Positions 61,839 through 64,000 of a DNA stretch of 64,000 bases are shown one piece after another. Made by a program: the position numbers and the translations under genes. The DNA lies in NCBI RefSeq assembly GCF_000732195.1, contig NZ_JNNU01000025.1, positions 1 to 64,000 on the forward strand, given 5' to 3'. Each line of letters starts with the position of its first letter. Position 1 is the stretch's first letter. The notes beneath the pieces are model-generated. The model saw only the letters and a program-made list of their open reading frames with translations. It made no database searches and had not been told where the DNA came from. Origin of the DNA: Neorhizobium vignae (lineage in GTDB: Bacteria; Pseudomonadota; Alphaproteobacteria; Rhizobiales; Rhizobiaceae).

Positions 61839-63356
61839 ATGATGGGTCAAAAAATCCACGATATCTTCGTGATCGGCGGCGGCATCAACGGCTGCGGCAT
61901 CGCACGCGATGCGGCCGGCCGGGGTTATTCGGTCGCACTCGCGGAGATGGACGATTTTGCCTCGGGCACCTCCTCCGGCGCCACGAAACTCATCCATGGC
62001 GGCCTGCGCTATCTTGAGCATTACGAATTCCGGCTCGTGCGGGAATCGCTGATGGAGCGCGAAACCCTCTGGGCCATGGCGCCGCACATCATTTGGCCGA
62101 TGCGTTTCGTCCTGCCCTACCACAAGGGAGGCGTTCGCCCCGCATGGCTGATCCGCCTCGGCCTGTTTCTCTACGATCATCTCGGTGGTCGAAAACTGCT
62201 TCCGCCGACCGCGGTGCTCGACATGCGCACCGACCCGGCAGGAAAGCCTCTGAAGCCTCTTTTTACCAAGGCATTCGAATATTCCGACGGCTGGGTCGAC
62301 GACGCGCGGATGGTCGTGCTGAACGCTCGGGATGCCGCCGATCGCGGCGCCGTGATCCTGCCGCGTACCCGGGTGGTTGCCGCTCGTCGGGAAGGTGGTC
62401 TCTGGACAATCGAGACCGTCGGCGTCAGCACCGGCAGGACTGAGACCTATCAGGCCCGCATGCTTGTGAACGCCGCCGGCCCCTGGGTGGATCAGGTGAT
62501 CCGCGAGGCGCTCGGCAACAATGACGCCCGCCATGTGCGTCTCGTCCAGGGCAGCCATATCGTCGTGAAGAGGAAATTCGAAGGATCCCGCGCCTATTTC
62601 TTTCAGAACCGGGACAATCGCATCATTTTCGCAATTCCTTACGAGAACGACTTCACGCTTATCGGCACGACCGACCGGGACTATTCCGGCAATCCGAAGG
62701 ATGTGAAAATCTCCGAGGAAGAGACGACCTACCTCTGCAATGCCGCGAGCGAGTATTTTCGGGAACCGGTGCGACCCGCCGATATCGTCTGGACCTATTC
62801 GGCAGTTCGCCCGCTTTTTGACGACGGCGCTTCAAAGGCCCAGGAAGCAACGCGCGATTATGTGCTGAAGGTCGACGTCACTCAGGGCGCACCTCTGCTC
62901 AACGTCTTTGGCGGCAAGCTGACTACCTATCGCCGTCTTTCGGAACATGCGCTGGAGAAGATCGCCGAGGCGATCGGAGCAAAAGGTCACTCCTGGACGG
63001 CGAAAAGCCACCTGCCGGGCGGTGATTTTCCTGCGCAGGGTTACGAGGAAGAAGTGGTAAAGCTGAAAACCCACTATCCGTTTCTAGAGGAAAGGCATGC
63101 ACGGCGCCTGGTTCGCCGGTACGGAACCCGCGCCGCGATGATCCTCGACGGCGCGACCAGGATGCAGGACCTCGGCCACCATTTCGGCGGCGATCTCTAC
63201 GAGGCTGAAGTGAAATATCTTGTCGACCGTGAATGGGCCATGAGCGCGGAGGACGTGTTGTGGCGGAGAACCAAGGACGGTCTGCGGTTGAGTGAGACGG
63301 AAAAACAATATCTGGAGGAGTACATGGCCGCTATACCGGCAAAAATGGCCGGATAA
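61839..63356 (+). CDS. glpD: Aerobic glycerol-3-phosphate dehydrogenase
   Basis: FAD enzyme oxidising glycerol-3-phosphate to dihydroxyacetone phosphate at the membrane. 505 residues. FAD motif DIFVIGGGINGCGIARDAAG at the N-terminus, SSGATKLIHGGLRYLEHYEF, LVNAAGPWVDQV, and TTYRRLSEHALEKI. ATG at 61839 or the next codon, after GAGGA. Confidence 0.97.
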   Translation: MMGQKIHDIFVIGGGINGCGIARDAAGRGYSVALAEMDDFASGTSSGATKLIHGGLRYLEHYEFRLVRESLMERETLWAMAPHIIWPMRFVLPYHKGGVRPAWLIRLGLFLYDHLGGRKLLPPTAVLDMRTDPAGKPLKPLFTKAFEYSDGWVDDARMVVLNARDAADRGAVILPRTRVVAARREGGLWTIETVGVSTGRTETYQARMLVNAAGPWVDQVIREALGNNDARHVRLVQGSHIVVKRKFEGSRAYFFQNRDNRIIFAIPYENDFTLIGTTDRDYSGNPKDVKISEEETTYLCNAASEYFREPVRPADIVWTYSAVRPLFDDGASKAQEATRDYVLKVDVTQGAPLLNVFGGKLTTYRRLSEHALEKIAEAIGAKGHSWTAKSHLPGGDFPAQGYEEEVVKLKTHYPFLEERHARRLVRRYGTRAAMILDGATRMQDLGHHFGGDLYEAEVKYLVDREWAMSAEDVLWRRTKDGLRLSETEKQYLEEYMAAIPAKMAG

Positions 63357-63396
63357 GCGACATGTGTTCCCGATGTGAGGAGGCACGGGAACTCGA

Positions 63397-64000
63397 ATGC
63401 TGGAAATGCGCAACGTCGCCAAGATGGTGGGGGGTGAATACCATATTCATCCGACCAATCTTGCTCTCGATCGCGGCTCGCTGAACGTATTGCTTGGCCC
63501 GACGCTCTCGGGCAAGACGTCGCTTATGCGATTGATGGCCGGGCTTGACCGTCCCACCAGCGGCTCCGTGTATTTCGACGGCGCCGACGTCACCGGCGTC
63601 GCAGTGCAAAAGCGCAACGTCGCGATGGTCTACCAGCAGTTCATCAACTATCCGGCCCTGACCGTCTACGAAAACATCGCCTCGCCGATGCGGATCGCCG
63701 GCAAGGACGCCTCGACCATCGACCGGGAAGTCCGCAAGGCTGCAGACCTGCTGAGACTGACGCCCTATCTCGATCGGACCCCGCTCAATCTTTCCGGCGG
63801 GCAGCAGCAGCGTACGGCGCTCGCCCGCGCACTCGTAAAGAATGCGAGCCTGGTGCTGATGGATGAGCCGCTCGCCAATCTCGACTACAAGCTTCGCGAG
63901 GAACTGCGTGAGGAATTGCCGAAGATCTTCGCGCAATCCGGCGCCATCTTCGTTTATGCGACGACCGAACCATCCGAGGCCTTGTTGCTCGGCGGCAATA
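63397..64000 (+). CDS. glpS: Glycerol ABC transporter ATP-binding protein (partial)
   Basis: First 201 codons of an ABC transporter ATPase (start MLEMRNVAKMVGGEYHIHPT). Walker A GPTLSGKTS, Q-loop YQQFINYPAL, signature LSGGQQQRTALARAL and Walker B LVLMDEPLANLD are intact. Downstream of glpR and glpD this matches glpS of the rhizobial glpSTPQUV glycerol uptake operon. The end lies outside the window. Confidence 0.88.
   Translation, partial: MLEMRNVAKMVGGEYHIHPTNLALDRGSLNVLLGPTLSGKTSLMRLMAGLDRPTSGSVYFDGADVTGVAVQKRNVAMVYQQFINYPALTVYENIASPMRIAGKDASTIDREVRKAADLLRLTPYLDRTPLNLSGGQQQRTALARALVKNASLVLMDEPLANLDYKLREELREELPKIFAQSGAIFVYATTEPSEALLLGGN

Noticed and set aside
63487..63531. Unusual Walker A (GPTLSGKTS) in the ABC ATPase, considered as a sign of inactivation
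   Set aside because: It still fits GxxxxGK[ST], and the signature and Walker B motifs are intact; the form is as I recall it for GlpS-type subunits.
1..64000. tRNA, rRNA, CRISPR array, insertion sequence or prophage genes
   Set aside because: Looked for conserved tRNA arms, regular spaced repeats, transposase and integrase motifs; none seen. The sugar cassette has no recognisable mobility gene.

Overview
The window looks like a chromosome segment of a Rhizobiaceae alphaproteobacterium (Rhizobium/Agrobacterium/Neorhizobium-like). The evidence is the roughly 60% GC coding bias, the rhizobial gene order of the flagellar/chemotaxis region (che operon with cheS, cheD and cheT, then fliF-visN-visR-flhB-fliG-fliN-fliM-motA-flgF-fliI-flgBC-fliE-flgGAI-motE-flgH-fliL), a bcsN-type cellulose locus, a glpR-glpD-glpS glycerol locus, and two sequences that match the alphaproteobacterial EcfG general-stress promoter. 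All calls come from reading the sequence and from recalled family knowledge; no database search was run.

Layout. 1-3631: 5' part of a flagellin gene (-), a TPR/SPINDLY-type O-GlcNAc-transferase-like protein (+), and fliP (-). 3962-11584: eight tightly packed plus-strand genes for a CDP-sugar (family 2 glycosyltransferase, glucose-1-phosphate cytidylyltransferase, CDP-glucose 4,6-dehydratase, 3,5-epimerase-like cupin, NDP-sugar C-methyltransferase, NAD-dependent epimerase/reductase, a second methyltransferase, CmcI-like protein). The block lies exactly between fliP and fliL, which I recall as neighbours in rhizobia, and its edges carry a 12-bp direct repeat derived from the fliL 3' end. 11704-20688: minus-strand flagellar operon from a DUF1217 gene down to fliL. 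20889-26193: plus-strand motA-fliM-fliN-fliG and flhB plus a small conserved gene. 26247-29804: visR, visN, fliF (-). 29977-38308: che operon (-), headed by a cytoplasmic globin-coupled receptor.

38689-46994: cellulose locus, with a divergent TPR gene and bcsN-bcsA-bcsB; the endoglucanase gene bcsZ is not present. 47004-47603: 3-methyladenine DNA glycosylase. 47878-52850: prkA-yeaH-spoVR stress group with an internal EcfG-type promoter. 53054-58837: a less conserved stretch with an orphan small protein, a GT-A-like protein, an orphan PAS histidine kinase, a GGDEF-EAL protein that appears 5'-truncated, and an isochorismatase-family hydrolase with its own EcfG-type promoter. 58973-60852: divergent LysR regulator and aldo/keto reductase. 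60958-64000: DeoR/GlpR-type regulator, glpD, and the start of a glycerol ABC transporter (glpS).

The most interesting unit is the sugar cassette inserted in the flagellar cluster. Together with the SPINDLY-like transferase next to flagellin, it suggests (inference) a flagellin or flagellum-associated glycosylation system using a C-methylated deoxysugar. The cassette also separates fliP from the operon that normally transcribes it.
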